DNA of 17,095 nucleotides from Flavonifractor avicola (GTDB taxonomy: Bacteria > Bacillota > Clostridia > Oscillospirales > Oscillospiraceae): positions 1-17,095 of the forward strand of contig DXAS01000034.1 in assembly GCA_019116915.1 (NCBI GenBank). Reading direction: 5' to 3'. Position 1 is the stretch's first letter; each line of letters opens with the position of its first letter. The notes beneath the pieces are model-generated. The model did not search any database. It was not told where the DNA came from and saw only the letters and a list, made by a program, of their open reading frames with translations. Made by a program: the position numbers and the translations under genes. This document shows positions 6,490 through 13,476 of the stretch, piece after piece.

Positions 6490-8526
6490 ATGAAAGAGAC
6501 AAAGGAATTGACCGGTATCTACCAGGCCAGCGGCCGGGGTTTCGGCTTTTTGATCCCCGAGGAGGGGGAGGACTGCTTCATTCCACCCCGGGCCAACGGC
6601 GGCGCCTGGAATGGAGATAAAGTAACGGCCTGCATCACCGAGGAGGACCCAGAGGCGGGCCGACGGGTGGCCAAGGTGGTCCAGGTGCTGGAGCGGGCCA
6701 ACAAAACCGTCACCGGCGTGCTGGAGCGGCAGGACCACGCCCTCTGGCTGAAACCGGACAACGACCGCCTGCCTGGCCCCATCCAGGTATTCACCAAGCG
6801 GAAGGGGGTGCGCCCCGGCGAGCGGGCGGCTGTGGCCATGACCAGCTTCGGCGGCGGCAAGACCGCCCCCATGGGCACCCTGCGGGAGCGGTTTGGCCCC
6901 GCCGACCGGCGGGAGAGTGCCGTGGAGGCCATTCTCTACACCCATGACATTGTGCGCACCTTCCCGCCTGCCGTGCTGGCAGAGACCGAGACCATCCCCC
7001 AGGCGGTGGAGCCCTCCGCCCTGGCGGGGCGGCTGGACTTGCGGGGCAAGACCATCATCACCATCGACGGGGCATCCTCCAAGGACTTTGACGACGCCGT
7101 CAGCCTGGAGAAGGACGACCAGGGCCGCTGGGTGCTGGGGGTCCACATCGCCGATGTGAGCCACTATGTGCGCCCCGGCTCCCCGCTGGACCTGGAGGCC
7201 TGGGAGCGGGGCACCTCGGTGTATTTTGCCGACCAGGTGGTGCCCATGCTGCCGGTGGAGCTGTCCAACGGCATTTGCTCTCTCAATCCCCATGTGGACC
7301 GGCTGGCTCTGTCCTGCATTATGACCATGGACGCAAGCGGCGGGGTAGTGGACCACACTATCACCAAATCAGTGATCTGCTCCACCGAGCGGATGACCTA
7401 CGAGGACTGCAACGTACTGCTGGCGGGGGAGGACCCCGCCCTGGCGGAGCGGTACGCCCATATCCTGCCCATGCTGCGGGATATGGCGGCTTTGGCCAAG
7501 CAGCTGGAGAAGCTGCGGCGGAACCGGGGGGCCCTGGATCTGGAGACCAAGGAAAGCTATGTAATCTGCGACAGCGAGGGCAAGCCGGTGGACGTGGCCC
7601 TGCGGCAGCAGGGGGAGAGCGAGAAGCTCATCGAGTCCTTTATGCTGGCGGCCAATGAGTGCGTGGCGGAGCATCTGAACCGGCTACACAAGCCCTGTGT
7701 CTACCGGGTCCATGAGAAGCCCTCCGACGAAAAGGGGGAGGCCCTGCGTACGATGGTGGCCCCTCTGGGCTACGATTTGAAGGGAACGGATAGCCATTCC
7801 CTCCAGAAGCTGCTGGACTGGGCCAAGGGCAGGCCGGAGGAGGGGGCGGTGTCCATGATGGTGCTGCGCTCCCTGATGAAGGCCCGGTACGACGAGGACA
7901 ACCTGGGCCACTTCGGCCTGGGGGCGGAGTATTACTGCCACTTCACCTCTCCTATCCGCCGCTATCCCGACCTGATGGTCCACCGGGTGCTCACCGCCCT
8001 GCTGGACGGGACGCTGGATAAACAGGAGAAGAAGCTGACCACCGCTGTGGGGCGGGCCGCCGTCCAGTCCTCCCAGCGGGAGCTGGCCGCCCAGGAGGCC
8101 GAGCGGGAGATCGAGAAGCGGTATCTGGCCGAGTTTATGGCGGGCCACGTTGGGGAGATCTTTGCCGGTGTGGTGACCGGTGTCACCCGGTTCGGCCTCT
8201 TTGTGTCGGTGGCCGGGGGCGTGGAGGGACTGCTGCCGGTGGAGGCCTTACCCGGCGGGCCCTGGGAGTATGACCAGGCCCATCTGCTCCTGGTGGAGCT
8301 GGGCGGCAGCGGCCGGTATACCTTCGGCATGGCCCTGGAGGTGGAGTGCGCCGCCGCCGATCCGGTGAGCGGTCAGGTGGACTTTATCCTCCCTGGCGGT
8401 ACTCCTGTGGTCAAGCAGGAGGGGCGCCCGGAAAAGCCCAGGACAGAAAAGTCCCGCCGGAAGAAGGGAGGCAACCGCCGGGCCATGCACCTGCCCAAAC
8501 GGCGAAAAGGGGGCAGAAAACGATGA
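6490..8526 (+). CDS. rnr: Ribonuclease R, 3'-5' exoribonuclease
   Basis: RNase R degrades structured RNA processively from the 3' end, with roles in mRNA and rRNA turnover and in tmRNA-linked decay. At 678 residues it is a little short for the family (Firmicutes members are commonly 700-800). An N-terminal cold-shock-type domain (ASGRGFGFLIPEE, about residues 8-60) is followed by the RNB catalytic domain with the four metal-binding aspartates in the IDGASSKDFDDAV motif (D193, D199, D201, D202), the YFADQVVPMLP segment, and HFTSPIRRYPDLMVHR near residues 484-499. An S1 domain follows (about 556-625), then a Lys/Arg-rich tail (last 30 residues) that should bind RNA. The start is fixed by GAAAGGA 7 bases upstream. 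The stop overlaps the next gene's start. The common downstream partner smpB is not present here. Confidence 0.95.
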   Translation: MKETKELTGIYQASGRGFGFLIPEEGEDCFIPPRANGGAWNGDKVTACITEEDPEAGRRVAKVVQVLERANKTVTGVLERQDHALWLKPDNDRLPGPIQVFTKRKGVRPGERAAVAMTSFGGGKTAPMGTLRERFGPADRRESAVEAILYTHDIVRTFPPAVLAETETIPQAVEPSALAGRLDLRGKTIITIDGASSKDFDDAVSLEKDDQGRWVLGVHIADVSHYVRPGSPLDLEAWERGTSVYFADQVVPMLPVELSNGICSLNPHVDRLALSCIMTMDASGGVVDHTITKSVICSTERMTYEDCNVLLAGEDPALAERYAHILPMLRDMAALAKQLEKLRRNRGALDLETKESYVICDSEGKPVDVALRQQGESEKLIESFMLAANECVAEHLNRLHKPCVYRVHEKPSDEKGEALRTMVAPLGYDLKGTDSHSLQKLLDWAKGRPEEGAVSMMVLRSLMKARYDEDNLGHFGLGAEYYCHFTSPIRRYPDLMVHRVLTALLDGTLDKQEKKLTTAVGRAAVQSSQRELAAQEAEREIEKRYLAEFMAGHVGEIFAGVVTGVTRFGLFVSVAGGVEGLLPVEALPGGPWEYDQAHLLLVELGGSGRYTFGMALEVECAAADPVSGQVDFILPGGTPVVKQEGRPEKPRTEKSRRKKGGNRRAMHLPKRRKGGRKR

Positions 8527-9755
8527 TGAAGCGTATTCTTTCCGGGGTGTTATTGCTCTGCGTATTGGGTTTAACGGGGTGCGGCAGTCAAATGCCCGCC
8601 CCTACGCCGACGCCTACGCCTGCCGCCACCCCCAGCGCCACCCCCACACCTGCGCCCACCCCGGAGCCTACCCCCACCCCTGACCCGGTGGCGGAGGCTC
8701 TGGCGGCCATGACCACCGAAGAGAAGGTGGGCCAGCTGCTGGTGGCGGGCATCGGGGGAACTGGGGCCGGTGAGGATGGCCTTCAGGCGGTCCAGGACTA
8801 CCAGGTGGGCGGCGTGATCCTCTTTGGCCGGAACGTGGAGAGCGCCGACCAGCTGGCGGACCTGACCAACGAACTGAAAGCGCTCAACGGCGACAACATC
8901 CCCCTCTTCCTGTGCGTGGATCAGGAGGGGGGACGGGTGGACCGGATGCCCCCGGAGGTGGACGACCTGCCCTCCGCCTATGACTATATCGCCGGCGGAG
9001 GCGATCCTCTGGAGCGGGGGAAGGTGCTGTCCGCCCAGTGCGCCGCATTTGGCTTCAATCTGGACTTCTCCACCTGCCTGGACATCTGGTCCAACCCGGA
9101 CAACACCGTCATTGGGGACCGGGCTTACGGCAGCGACCCCGACACGGTGACCCGGGTGGGGCTGGCGGTGAACGAGGGACTGGAGCAGGGGGGTGTGATC
9201 CCGGTGGTCAAGCACTTTCCCGGCCACGGGGATACCAGCACCGACTCCCATGTAGATCTGCCGGTGGTGGACAAGACGGCGGAGCAGCTGAAGGAATTTG
9301 AGCTGATCCCCTTCCAGGCAGCCATTGACGGGGGAACCCCCTGCGTCATGGTGGCCCATATCCTCATGACCCAGATCGACCCCGATTTGCCTGCCTCCCT
9401 GTCCCCAGAGGTGGTCACCGGCCTGCTGCGGCAGGAGCTGGGCTTTGACGGGGTGGTGTGTACCGACGATCTGACGATGGCCGCCATCTCCAATACCTAC
9501 GGCATGGGGGAGGCTGTCGTCATGGCGGTGGAGGCCGGGTGCGACCTGCTGCTGGTATGCCATGAGGCGGACAATCTCACCGCCGCCCGGGACGCCCTGC
9601 TCTCGGCGGTGGACGCCGGCCGCATCTCTATGGGGCGGCTGGATGAGAGCGTCTACCGTATCCTGTCCCTGAAGCAGGAGTACGGCCTCACCAACGACCC
9701 GGTGGGCCAGCCAGATGTGGAGGCCCTCAACGCTCAAATTGAAGCCATTTCCTGA
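8523..9755 (+). CDS. Lipoprotein beta-N-acetylhexosaminidase, GH3 family, NagZ-like
   Basis: This enzyme should remove terminal beta-linked N-acetylglucosamine from muropeptides or other glycans outside the membrane. The start ATG 8523 overlaps the rnr stop codon and lies 9 bases after AAAAGGGGG (8505-8513); ATG 8526 is an alternative. The N-terminus is a lipoprotein signal with lipobox LTGC (Cys20), followed by a Pro/Thr linker (about 25-55) built of PTP units, then one GH3 domain (about 60-395). The nucleophile motif CTDDLTMAAI lies near residue 314, and the NagZ-specific KHFPGHGDTSTDSHVDLP loop, carrying the catalytic His/Asp pair, lies near 229-246. It has no C-terminal second domain, as is usual for short NagZ proteins (410 residues). 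Co-transcription and translational coupling with rnr are likely; a functional link is not obvious. Confidence 0.92.
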   Translation: MMKRILSGVLLLCVLGLTGCGSQMPAPTPTPTPAATPSATPTPAPTPEPTPTPDPVAEALAAMTTEEKVGQLLVAGIGGTGAGEDGLQAVQDYQVGGVILFGRNVESADQLADLTNELKALNGDNIPLFLCVDQEGGRVDRMPPEVDDLPSAYDYIAGGGDPLERGKVLSAQCAAFGFNLDFSTCLDIWSNPDNTVIGDRAYGSDPDTVTRVGLAVNEGLEQGGVIPVVKHFPGHGDTSTDSHVDLPVVDKTAEQLKEFELIPFQAAIDGGTPCVMVAHILMTQIDPDLPASLSPEVVTGLLRQELGFDGVVCTDDLTMAAISNTYGMGEAVVMAVEAGCDLLLVCHEADNLTAARDALLSAVDAGRISMGRLDESVYRILSLKQEYGLTNDPVGQPDVEALNAQIEAIS

Positions 9756-9774
9756 ACCAAAGTTCCATACAGCG

Positions 9775-9815
9775 GGGCCGTCTGTCCGAAAACTGTGGAC
9801 AGACGGCCCTGTTTT
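9775..9815 (+). terminator. Intrinsic terminator of the rnr-GH3 operon
   Basis: A 13-bp stem GGGCCGTCTGTCC / GGACAGACGGCCC (9775-9787 with 9797-9809) with a nine-base loop is followed by TGTTTT. Confidence 0.85.
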
Positions 9816-9824
9816 CGTTATCAT
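9796..9824 (+). promoter_or_regulatory. Candidate promoter overlapping the preceding terminator
   Basis: TGGACA (9796-9801) lies in the right arm of the terminator stem, and TATCAT (9819-9824) follows after 17 bases. The predicted start, around 9831, would leave a very short leader that just includes the AAAGGAGG site (9832-9839). Confidence 0.45.
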
Positions 9825-9846
9825 GGGAATCAAAGGAGGGAGAGGC

Positions 9847-10233
9847 ATGAAGTGTCGCGGCCCATCGTTTTTGAAGTGGCGGGAGACCCTGCCCTATGTG
9901 CCTGTTGCCGTGGTGCTCTGCCTGGGGATGCCCTGGCTGCTCCGACAGCTGGAGGGCAGCGGTATGCCCCTGCTGAGCGGCGCCATCTACGCTCAGGTGC
10001 TGCTGCCCATTGGCTGTCTGGCTGTGGGAATGTTCCTGGGCAAGCGCCGCGGGTTCTGCCCTCTCTACCCGGTGCTGTGCGGGGCGGGGACCTTCGCTGC
10101 TGTTTTCCTGCTCTATCACCATGACTATATCGTACTGCTCCTCTTCTGCGGCATTGCCGTGGCCTTCTCCCTGCTGGGAGTGGCGGCGGGGGCCTGGCCC
10201 CGGGAGGAGAAGAAGGGGAAGGGCGGAGGTTGA
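9847..10233 (+). CDS. Small four-helix membrane protein, function unknown
   Basis: I do not recognise this 128-residue protein. ATG 9847 is chosen because a full AAAGGAGG (9832-9839) lies 7 bases before it; an in-frame ATG at 9823 would place the start inside the candidate -10 element. Four membrane helices can be seen at about residues 14-32 (LPYVPVAVVLCLGMPWLL), 46-65 (IYAQVLLPIGCLAVGMFLG), 71-90 (PLYPVLCGAGTFAAVFLLY) and 93-116, with basic residues in the loop KRR after the second helix and a basic tail (REEKKGKGGG). The positive ends suggest a cytoplasmic C-terminus. It ends just where the promoter of the permease gene begins, so it is probably transcribed alone or with weak read-through. 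No motif suggests an enzymatic role. Confidence 0.75.
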   Translation: MKCRGPSFLKWRETLPYVPVAVVLCLGMPWLLRQLEGSGMPLLSGAIYAQVLLPIGCLAVGMFLGKRRGFCPLYPVLCGAGTFAAVFLLYHHDYIVLLLFCGIAVAFSLLGVAAGAWPREEKKGKGGG

Positions 10234-10257
10234 AAGCGCCCTACAACGTGTTATAAT
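10230..10257 (+). promoter_or_regulatory. SigA-type promoter for the APC permease gene
   Basis: TTGAAA (10230-10235) overlaps the stop codon of the preceding gene and is followed after 16 bases by a perfect TATAAT (10252-10257). Transcription should start near 10264. Confidence 0.7.
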
Positions 10258-10288
10258 AGGCCTATCTGACATAAAATGAGGGATCTGG

Positions 10289-11737
10289 ATGGGAAAAACA
10301 GGGGGAAAGTCCATCAGCTTTTTCGGCCTGGTGGCCATGGGCATCGGCTGTATGCTGGGTACCAGCTGGCTGCTGCTCACCGGCACCTGGCTGGATACGG
10401 CAGGCGGGCCACTGAATCTGGCGGTGGCCTTTCTTTTGTGCATCATCATCGAGCTGCCCTTTGCCTTCGCCTACATGGAGGCCATCCCCATGTTCCCCCT
10501 GCCGGGAGGCGAGGTGGTGTACTCCTACGCTGCCTTTGGCCCCGGAGGGGGCTTTGCCGTGGGCTGGGCGGGCATCCTCATGAACACCATCGTGTTCTGC
10601 TGGGTGGATCTGGCTGCCATCTCCCTGCTGGACGAGCTGTTCCCCGTTCTGAAGGAGACCGCCGTCCTCTACCATGTGGGGGACTTCCCGGTGACTCTGC
10701 CCAACCTGGTCCTTCAGCTGCTGCTGGCGGGAGCCATCCTGTGGGTGCAGATCAAGGGAGCCAACGTGTGTGCCTCCCTGGCCAAGATCGCCACGGTGGT
10801 GCTGCTGGTCATGTGTGCCATCGGTCTGGCGGTGTGCTTTGCCCATTTCGACCCGGCAGTGTATGCTTCGGACGGAGGCATGGAGTTTGACTTTGCCGGC
10901 TCGGCCTCCCTGCTCTCCCTGTTGGTGTTCTCGGTGGCCGGGTGGGAGACGGTGTCCAAGGCCGCCGCCGACGCCACCGGCCCCGCCGCCCGGAAGGCGG
11001 GGGCCGCCCTCATCACCTGCCTGTTCCTGGTCACCGGCATTTTGTGCCTGGTGTCCACCGCCGTGGCGGGCTGTATGCCCTGGACCCAGGCGGTGGGCCG
11101 CACCGCCCCCTTTGCGGACGTGCTGGTGTCCATCACCGGCCTTCCCTGGGTGCGGCTGCTCTTCCTGGTCACCGCCTTTGTGGGGGCGGTGGGTGTGATG
11201 AACTCCACCCTCTACTCCTCCGCCCAGATGCTTTACGGACTGTCCCGCTTTGCCCTGGTGTCGAGGAAGTTTGCCGTCCTCCACCCCAAATACGGCACGC
11301 CGGTGCGGTGCATCTGCTTTACAGCCGTCTTTGTGGTGCTCACCCCTTTCACCGGCAAGCTGTTCTTTATCCCCTTTATCAATGTGGCCTCTTTGACCAC
11401 CATTGTCATGTGGGTCATGTCCTTTGCCGCTGTGCTGTGGCTGCGGAAAACCCGCTCCGGCCTCCGCCGGCCGGTGTATATGCCCGGCGGGAGGGTGACG
11501 GCGGTGCTGGGCGTTCTGGCCTCGGCCTTTTTGGCAGGCAACATCCTGCTGCCCATGAGTCCCGGCGCCCTCAGCGGCCTGGAGTACGCCCTGGCGGCGG
11601 CCCTGGTGGTGCTGGGCTGGGTGCTCTATCAGTTCCGGGACCGGTCCGTGGGCGCGGGGGAGCAGGAAAGACTGATTTTCGGGGACCTTCTGGCGGGAGA
11701 ATTGCCCGCGACCCCTTGCAAAATCGAGGAAAAATGA
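10289..11737 (+). CDS. Amino acid permease, APC superfamily
   Basis: This is a 482-residue polytopic membrane protein with about 12 hydrophobic helices. The first helix carries the Gly-rich unwound motif LVAMGIGCMLGTSW (about residues 12-25), where APC transporters bind the substrate's amino and carboxyl groups. The second to third helix region carries PLPGGEVVYSYAAFGPGGGF, the typical APC PxxGGxYxYxxxxxGxxxGF pattern, followed by VGWAGILM. Later landmarks are VFSVAGWETVSKAAAD in helix 6 (like the family's F.G.E motif) and GLSRFALVSRKFAVLHPKYGTP in a cytoplasmic loop. The start ATG 10289 has GAGGG 7 bases upstream, a modest site. The substrate cannot be told; amino acid uptake or exchange is inferred from the family. 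It ends within the promoter region of asnS, an asparagine-linked gene, but that neighbourhood alone does not prove asparagine transport. Confidence 0.88.
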   Translation: MGKTGGKSISFFGLVAMGIGCMLGTSWLLLTGTWLDTAGGPLNLAVAFLLCIIIELPFAFAYMEAIPMFPLPGGEVVYSYAAFGPGGGFAVGWAGILMNTIVFCWVDLAAISLLDELFPVLKETAVLYHVGDFPVTLPNLVLQLLLAGAILWVQIKGANVCASLAKIATVVLLVMCAIGLAVCFAHFDPAVYASDGGMEFDFAGSASLLSLLVFSVAGWETVSKAAADATGPAARKAGAALITCLFLVTGILCLVSTAVAGCMPWTQAVGRTAPFADVLVSITGLPWVRLLFLVTAFVGAVGVMNSTLYSSAQMLYGLSRFALVSRKFAVLHPKYGTPVRCICFTAVFVVLTPFTGKLFFIPFINVASLTTIVMWVMSFAAVLWLRKTRSGLRRPVYMPGGRVTAVLGVLASAFLAGNILLPMSPGALSGLEYALAAALVVLGWVLYQFRDRSVGAGEQERLIFGDLLAGELPATPCKIEEK

Positions 11738-11743
11738 TATACT
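11716..11743 (+). promoter_or_regulatory. SigA-type promoter for asnS
   Basis: TTGCAA (11716-11721) and TATACT (11738-11743) are 16 bases apart, and TGA before the -10 makes it an extended -10 element. It starts inside the end of the permease gene. The leader of about 37 bases is far too short for a T-box. Confidence 0.7.
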
Positions 11744-11786
11744 AGTGCCCACTGAGGTTAAATTTTACGAATCGAGGGAAATGGAA

Positions 11787-13181
11787 ATGGAACGCACCAA
11801 AATCGCACAGATTTTTGCGGACCAGGAGCAGTTCGGCGGCAAGGAGATCACCGTCTGCGGCTGGGCCCGTACCATTCGTGATATGAAGAGCTTCGGCTTT
11901 GTGGAGCTGAACGACGGCTCCTGCTTCAAGAATTTGCAGGTGGTCCTGGACGCCAATGTGCTGGACAACTATAAGGAGATTGCCGGTCAGAATGTGGGCG
12001 CCGCCCTCATTGTCACCGGTACCGTGGTCCTGACCCCCGAGGCCAAGCAGCCCTTGGAGATCAAGGCTTCCAAGATCCAGGTGGAGGGCACCTCCACTCC
12101 CGACTACCCCCTGCAGAAGAAGCGCCACAGCGTGGAGTACCTGCGTACCATCCAGCACCTGCGGCCCCGCACCAACCTGTTCTCCGCCACCTTCCGGGTG
12201 CGCTCTGTGGCTGCCCACGCCATCCACTGCTTCTTCCAGGACCGGGGCTTTGTGTACGCCCAGACTCCGCTGATCACCGCCTCTGACTGTGAGGGCGCCG
12301 GCGAGATGTTCCAGGTCACCACCCTGGACCTCCAAAACGTGCCCAAGAACGAGGACGGCACTGTGGACTATACCAAGGACTTTTTCGGCAAGAAGGCCAA
12401 CCTCACCGTGTCCGGCCAGCTCAACGCCGAGAACTTTGCTATGGCCTTCGGCAACGTGTACACCTTCGGTCCTACCTTCCGGGCGGAGAACTCCAACACC
12501 CAGCGCCATGCCGCCGAGTTCTGGATGATCGAGCCTGAGATGGCCTTCGCCGACCTGAACGACTATATGGATACCGCCGAGGCCATGATCAAGTATATCA
12601 TCAACACCGTCATGGAGAAGTGCCCCGACGAGATGAACTTCTTCTCCTCCTTCGTGGACAAGGGCCTGAAGGAGCGGCTGGAGCACGTGGCCAACTCTGA
12701 CTTTGGCCGCGTTACCTACACCGAGGCGGTGGAGCTGCTCAAGCAGAACAACGACAAGTTCGACTACAAGGTGGAGTGGGGCTGCGATCTGCAGACCGAG
12801 CACGAGCGCTATCTCACCGAGCAGATCTTCAAGCGCCCCGTGTTTGTCACCGACTACCCCAAGGACATCAAGGCATTCTATATGCGCCTCAACGACGACG
12901 GCAAGACCGTGGCTGCCGCCGACTGTCTGGTGCCCGGCATCGGTGAGATCATCGGCGGTTCCCAGCGTGAGGAGCGCCTGGAGCTGCTGGAGAGCCGCAT
13001 CAAGGAGCTGGGCATGAACCCCGAGGACTACTGGTGGTACCTGGACCTGCGGCGCTACGGCTCCTGCCGCCACGCCGGCTTCGGCCTGGGCTTCGAGCGG
13101 ATGGTCATGTACCTCACCGGCGTGTCCAACATCCGCGACGTGGAGCTGCATCCCCGTACTGTGGGCAACGCTGATTTCTAA
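11787..13181 (+). CDS. asnS: Asparaginyl-tRNA synthetase
   Basis: AsnRS charges tRNA-Asn with asparagine in the cytoplasm. ATG 11787 is preferred over ATG 11781 or the upstream frame opening at 11745 because GAGGGAA ends 8 bases before it; this gives 464 residues, the normal bacterial AsnRS size. The N-terminal OB-fold anticodon-binding domain (VCGWARTIRDMKSFGFVELN, about residues 20-40) is followed by the class II core: the HLRPRTNLFSATFRVRS segment, motif 2 FGPTFRAENSNTQRHAAEFW with the AsnRS-typical IEPEMAF, and motif 3 HAGFGLGFERMVMYLTG near the C-terminus. NTQRHAAEFW distinguishes it from AspRS. Its last 13 sense codons, stop and downstream terminator are repeated 229 bp further on, with synonymous differences. 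Confidence 0.96.
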   Translation: MERTKIAQIFADQEQFGGKEITVCGWARTIRDMKSFGFVELNDGSCFKNLQVVLDANVLDNYKEIAGQNVGAALIVTGTVVLTPEAKQPLEIKASKIQVEGTSTPDYPLQKKRHSVEYLRTIQHLRPRTNLFSATFRVRSVAAHAIHCFFQDRGFVYAQTPLITASDCEGAGEMFQVTTLDLQNVPKNEDGTVDYTKDFFGKKANLTVSGQLNAENFAMAFGNVYTFGPTFRAENSNTQRHAAEFWMIEPEMAFADLNDYMDTAEAMIKYIINTVMEKCPDEMNFFSSFVDKGLKERLEHVANSDFGRVTYTEAVELLKQNNDKFDYKVEWGCDLQTEHERYLTEQIFKRPVFVTDYPKDIKAFYMRLNDDGKTVAAADCLVPGIGEIIGGSQREERLELLESRIKELGMNPEDYWWYLDLRRYGSCRHAGFGLGFERMVMYLTGVSNIRDVELHPRTVGNADF

Positions 13182-13196
13182 TTTCAAAGGAAAGAG
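13142..13196 (+). repeat. Direct repeat, copy A (asnS 3' end and following bases)
   Basis: These 55 bases match 13371-13425 at 48 positions with no gaps. The first 13 bases (to 13154) and the last 21 bases (from TTCTAA into the spacer) are identical between the copies. The seven differences fall in six asnS codons and none changes the amino acid. The resemblance continues more weakly into the terminator hairpins that follow each copy. Confidence 0.9.
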
Positions 13197-13247
13197 GGCC
13201 CCTATGTGGTACTGTTTCGTGCAGCTCCACGTCGGGGCCCCATTTTA
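13196..13247 (+). terminator. Hairpin after asnS (first of two related terminators)
   Basis: GGGCCCC (13196-13202) pairs with GGGGCCC (13234-13240), and ATGTGG / CCACGT add an inner stem. The tail CATTTTAAAT is only weakly T-rich, so this may terminate inefficiently. It is related in sequence and position to the hairpin at 13424-13476. Confidence 0.5.
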
Positions 13248-13250
13248 AAT

Positions 13251-13369
13251 GGGGCGGCGCTTGCGCCGTACAAGTGTTTTGGCCGTGGGGCAAAACCTTG
13301 GCGCAGGGCGGATTCATTCCGCCCGCGCAGGATCAAAAGGGGTCCCCGGACACGCCAGCGTGTCCGGGG
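13251..13369 (+). repeat. Multi-hairpin non-coding element between the two asnS tails
   Basis: This stretch holds four closely packed palindromes: GGCGC-TT-GCGCC (13255-13268), GTTTTG / CAAAAC (13276-13296), a GCGC-bulge-GGGCGGA stem closed by a TTCAT loop (13301-13328), and a perfect 11-bp CCCCGGACACG hairpin with a CCAG loop (13344-13369). The last hairpin ends one base before the second asnS tail. No convincing gene is present. It looks like a small palindromic intergenic repeat of the REP/MITE type, but only one copy lies in this window, so that is inference. Confidence 0.5.
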
Positions 13370-13370
13370 C

Positions 13371-13410
13371 GGAGCTGCATCCCAGAACGGTGGGTAATGC
13401 CGACTTCTAA
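13371..13410 (+). pseudogene. Remnant of a second asnS 3' end
   Basis: In frame, this reads AELHPRTVGNADF and a stop, against VELHPRTVGNADF at the end of the intact asnS. Six of the codons differ from the intact copy (for example AGA instead of CGT, GGT instead of GGC, AAT instead of AAC), and all of those changes are silent. The following 15 bases are identical again. The remnant uses codons less typical of the asnS body, such as AGA. It is best read as the tail of a diverged but once functional asnS, left by allele replacement, by a lost tandem copy, or by integration of an element at the gene's 3' end. Confidence 0.75.
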
Positions 13411-13423
13411 TTTCAAAGGAAAG

Positions 13424-13476
13424 AGAACCCCGATGGGTCGCTGCATCGAGCAGCGTCTCATCGGGGCTCTTTTTTA
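13424..13476 (+). terminator. Second asnS-type terminator, bidirectional
   Basis: A long hairpin has an outer stem of AGAACCCCGATG with CATCGGGGCTCT (13424-13435 with 13459-13470, one mismatch) and an inner stem of CGCTGC / GCAGCG, followed by six T residues. It overlaps the stop codon of the convergent glycosyltransferase gene, and its minus-strand tail is also T-rich (TTCTCTTTCCTTTG). Confidence 0.85.

Noticed and set aside
10262..11752. Long open frame on the minus strand opposite the APC permease
   Set aside because: Low-complexity His/Gly/Gln composition and no start signals; it mirrors the third-position GC bias of the real gene.
11744..11786. T-box leader before asnS
   Set aside because: Promoter and start codon leave only about 37 bases of leader, too short for a T-box, and no specifier stem or T-box sequence is seen.
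11742..13187. Long open frame on the minus strand opposite asnS
   Set aside because: It mirrors asnS exactly in extent and has no domain features; asnS is unambiguous.
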